A stretch of 39,556 bases of DNA from Gammaproteobacteria bacterium (GTDB lineage: Bacteria > Pseudomonadota > Gammaproteobacteria > Chromatiales > Chromatiaceae): contig JAAAOQ010000054.1 of NCBI GenBank assembly GCA_009908845.1, forward strand, positions 1-39,556. The letters are read 5' to 3'. Shown here piece after piece: positions 37,083-39,556 of the stretch; positions within the stretch are counted from its first letter, which is position 1; each line of letters opens with the position of its first letter. The notes below the pieces were generated by a model that made no database searches, was not told the DNA's origin, and was given only the letters and a program-made list of their open reading frames with translations. The translations under genes and the position numbers were made by a program.

Positions 37083-37171
37083 TGGCCCAGAGCCGCCAAA
37101 TGAGCCACATTCTCGGTGCAACATCCGAGTCCGGCCGGCCGACCATCGCCCGAGCGAGCTATGATGGGCGC

Positions 37172-38428
37172 ATGCGCTTCACCCCAAGCCCCATCGCGCT
37201 CCGGCTTTTCTGTCTCAGCATCCTCGCGCTGCTGCTCTCAGGCTGCGGCGAGCCGGAGGCCGCCACGCCATTGCTGCGTTGGTATGTGTTCGATGAACCC
37301 TCAGGTGCGTTCGAACAGGCCGCCGCCGACTGCTCCGCAGCTGCCGAGGGCCGCTATCAGATTACGCTCGTCCCATTGCCGAGCGATGCCGACCAGCAGC
37401 GCGAGCAGATCGTGCGCCGGCTCGCCGCCGGCGACGCGGCCATCGACCTGATCGGCATGGACATGATCTGGACCGCCGAACTCGCCGCAGCGGACTGGAT
37501 TCGACCCTGGCCGGCGGCGGCCGCGATGCAGGCCCGAGCCGGCCGGCTCCAGAGCGCCGTCGAGAGTGCGACCTATGCCGGTCAGCTCTGGGCCGTCCCT
37601 TTCACCACCAACACCCAGCTCCTCTGGTATCGCGCCGACCGCGTCGACCAGGCCCCGGCGACCTGGTCGGAGTTGATCGCGCGCTCCGAGCGCCCTGGCG
37701 CGACCGGCACCATCCAGGCCCAGGGCGCGCGCTATGAGGGACTGACGGTCTTCTTCGTCTCACTGCTGGCCTCGGCCGGCGGTTCGGTGCTCAGCCCCGA
37801 CGGCCGCAGCGTATCCCTCGCGACCGAGCCGACCCGGCGCGCCCTCGCGATCATGCAGACGCTGGCGCGCTCGCCGGCCGCCGACCCGGCGCTCGCGACC
37901 AGCCGCGAGGACGACGCCCGCCGCGCCTTCGAGGCCGGCACGGCCACCTTCATGCTCAACTACACCTATGTCTGGCCCAGCGCCCGCAGCAACGCCCCGG
38001 AGATCGCCGAGCAGATGCACTGGGCGCGTTGGCCGGCAGTCGATCCAGACCGCCCCAGCCGGGTCACCCTCGGCGGTATCAACCTCGGCATCGGCGCCCA
38101 CAGCCGCTATCCGGAGCAAGCGCGCGCGGCGGCGCTCTGCCTCGCGGGCGAACGCCAGCAACGCCAGGCCGCCATCCGCGGCGGTCTGCCCCCGACCATC
38201 GCCACGCTCTACGACGACCCGGCCATCCGTGCGACCTTCCCCTTCGCCGAGCTGCTGCGCGCGACCCTGCGCGACGCCGTGCAGCGCCCCAAGACCCCGC
38301 TCTACGCCGATGTCTCGCTGGCGATCAGCCACACCCTGCATCCGCTGCACGAGATCGACCCCATCGCCGATGTGGCGCGGCTGCGCCGGGCGGTCGCCCG
38401 GGCGCTGCGCTCGCAGGGGCTACTGTGA
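37172..38428 (+). CDS. Sugar ABC importer substrate-binding lipoprotein
   Basis: A 418-residue family-1 solute-binding protein (trehalose/maltose type). ATG 37172 starts a lipoprotein signal (MRFTPSPIALRLFCLSILAL, lipobox LSGC). The mature part has a family-1 pattern: VPLPSDADQQREQIVRRLAA, AIDLIGMDMIWTAELAAADW, an AVPFTTNTQLLWYRADRVD hinge and FEAGTATFMLNYTYVWPSA. An in-frame upstream extension to 37082 lies just after the HD-CBS-HEPN stop but is not signal-like. Its stop overlaps the GTG start of the first permease gene. The ATPase gene is not in the window. Confidence 0.9.
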   Translation: MRFTPSPIALRLFCLSILALLLSGCGEPEAATPLLRWYVFDEPSGAFEQAAADCSAAAEGRYQITLVPLPSDADQQREQIVRRLAAGDAAIDLIGMDMIWTAELAAADWIRPWPAAAAMQARAGRLQSAVESATYAGQLWAVPFTTNTQLLWYRADRVDQAPATWSELIARSERPGATGTIQAQGARYEGLTVFFVSLLASAGGSVLSPDGRSVSLATEPTRRALAIMQTLARSPAADPALATSREDDARRAFEAGTATFMLNYTYVWPSARSNAPEIAEQMHWARWPAVDPDRPSRVTLGGINLGIGAHSRYPEQARAAALCLAGERQQRQAAIRGGLPPTIATLYDDPAIRATFPFAELLRATLRDAVQRPKTPLYADVSLAISHTLHPLHEIDPIADVARLRRAVARALRSQGLL

Positions 38429-39300
38429 AAGGCTGGCGCAATCCTGAGCACCGGTTGGGCTGGGCGCTCTGCGCTCCGGCGGTGCTGGCCATGCTGCTGG
38501 TCACCGCCTACCCGATCCTCTACGCGCTCTGGCTATCGCTGTTCCGCTACGACCTGCGCTTCCCCGATGAGCGCCAGTTCATCGGTCTGGCCAATTATCT
38601 GACGGTGCTCAGCTCGCCGGCCTGGTGGCAGACGCTGTTCAACACCCTCGTCATCACCATCAGCTCGGTCGCCGTCGAGCTGGTGCTGGGCTTGGTCTTC
38701 GCGCTGATCATGCACCGGGCGCTGATCGGGCGCCGGCTCGTGCGCACCACGCTGCTCGTCCCCTACGGCATCATCACGGTCGTCGCGGCGATGAGCTGGC
38801 GTTTCGCGTTTGACCCGACCACCGGCTTCGTCAATGCGCTGCTCGGTCTCGAGGGCGCCTGGCTGAGCGAGCGCTGGTCGGCCTTCTTCGTGATCATCCA
38901 GACCGAGATCTGGAAGACCACCCCGTTCATGGCGCTGCTGCTGCTCGCCGGTCTCAGCCTGGTCCCGGACGACCTGCTGCGCGCCGCGCGGGTCGACGGC
39001 GCCAACGCCTGGCAGCGCTTCATCCGCATCACCCTGCCGCTGATGCGGCCGATGATCCTGGTCGCCCTGCTGTTTCGCACCCTCGACGCCTTTCGCATCT
39101 TCGACACCGTCTTCATCCAGACCCGCGGCGCCCAGGGCACCGAGACGGTCTCGATCCTCGGCTACAACACCCTGATCACGCGCCTGAACCTTGGTCTCGG
39201 CTCGGCGGTCTCGGTGCTGATCTTCGTCTGCGTCATCGCCATTGCCCTGCTCTACCTCAGAGGCTTCGGCGTGACGATCCTGCACCGGGAAGACCGCTGA
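38425..39300 (+). CDS. Sugar ABC importer permease 1 (MalF/ThuF type)
   Basis: A 291-residue inner-membrane permease with six hydrophobic segments, starting at GTG 38425 (MKGWRNPEHRLGWALCAPAV). The GTG overlaps the TGA of the binding-protein gene, and AGGGG lies 5 bp upstream. The EAA loop for ATPase contact (LLRAARVDGANAWQRFIRIT, then LPLMRP) is intact. Residues encoded before 38425 in the same frame are out-of-frame readings of the binding-protein gene. Confidence 0.93.
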   Translation: MKGWRNPEHRLGWALCAPAVLAMLLVTAYPILYALWLSLFRYDLRFPDERQFIGLANYLTVLSSPAWWQTLFNTLVITISSVAVELVLGLVFALIMHRALIGRRLVRTTLLVPYGIITVVAAMSWRFAFDPTTGFVNALLGLEGAWLSERWSAFFVIIQTEIWKTTPFMALLLLAGLSLVPDDLLRAARVDGANAWQRFIRITLPLMRPMILVALLFRTLDAFRIFDTVFIQTRGAQGTETVSILGYNTLITRLNLGLGSAVSVLIFVCVIAIALLYLRGFGVTILHREDR

Positions 39301-39556
39301 TGGCCCGCGGCCAGCACAGCGACCGACTCGAGCAACTGGTCTGGGGCGCCGGCAGCGTCCTGGTGGTCTGCTACGCGCTGGTGCCGGTGCTGTGGCTGCT
39401 GTCCCTTTCGCTGAAGCCCGGCGCCGAGCTCAGCGACAGCCGCTTCCTGCCCCAAGCGCCGACGCTGGAGCACTACCGGGCGGTGCTCACCGATCCGCAG
39501 TTCTCAGCCGCACTCTGGAATTCACTCGGCATCGCCGGCCTCTCGACCCTCGCGGC
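39300..39556 (+). CDS. Sugar ABC importer permease 2 (MalG type), partial
   Basis: ATG 39300 overlaps the stop of permease 1 by one base (TGATG). The 85 visible residues include a first membrane helix (VLVVCYALVPVLWLLSLSLK) and the MalG-type SLKPGAEL...RFLPQAPTLEHYRAVL segment before the second helix. The gene continues past the window end, where the EAA loop and probably the ATPase gene are expected. Confidence 0.9.
   Translation, partial: MARGQHSDRLEQLVWGAGSVLVVCYALVPVLWLLSLSLKPGAELSDSRFLPQAPTLEHYRAVLTDPQFSAALWNSLGIAGLSTLA

Overview
This is a GC-rich window from a gammaproteobacterium. The best guess is a Chromatiales-like (purple sulfur bacterial) lineage. That guess rests on the conserved block cspD-clpS-clpA-infA-bpt-aat-(acyltransferase)-trxB-ftsK-lolA, on two GH57 glycosidases, on an AttH/CrtC-type lipocalin and on a PEP-CTERM protein. 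The genus cannot be fixed from sequence reading alone.

Layout. 1-6.4 kb: a PEP-CTERM protein that looks frameshifted, a tiny membrane protein plus an XpaC-like protein, the initiator tRNA with its own promoter and terminator, a diheme cytochrome lipoprotein, an AttH-like protein with an apparent 3' frameshift, an M48 metalloprotease and a DUF2237 protein. 6.5-20 kb: the housekeeping core, with icd, a cold-shock gene with a long leader, clpS/clpA, infA, both N-terminal aminoacyl transferases (bpt, aat) overlapping a COG3146 acyltransferase, trxB, ftsK and lolA. The N-degron machinery (Aat and Bpt tag, ClpS reads, ClpA unfolds) is therefore gathered in about 6 kb. 20-27 kb: an accessory region with a TMEM43-TerB fusion and a small island. 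The island (complete higBA, a truncated SF1 helicase and a DUF4160 remnant) lies between two copies of the last ~75 bp of a GH57 gene. Two full GH57 genes follow, separated by a long inverted-repeat element. 27-31 kb: a small unknown gene, an ABC ATPase and a large FtsX-type permease (AttEFG/lipoprotein-exporter type), then 49-bp tandem repeats and a second inverted-repeat element. 31.4-39.5 kb: a histone-H1-like/DUF2934 protein, pdxH, mobA, a GGDEF protein whose first PAS domain appears cut off, a small monooxygenase-fold protein, an unusual HD(SpoT/MESH1-like)-CBS-HEPN fusion, and a sugar ABC importer (binding lipoprotein and two permeases, the last running off the window).

The most interesting items are the HD-CBS-HEPN fusion protein (35730-37082), which joins an apparently complete ppGpp-hydrolase-type active site to a HEPN RNase-type motif, and the direct-repeat-bounded higBA/helicase-fragment island (21695-23534). 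Several genes (1-608, 3776-5043, 23311-23398) show single-base frame breaks that could be real decay or assembly errors. All functions were inferred by reading motifs; no database search was run.
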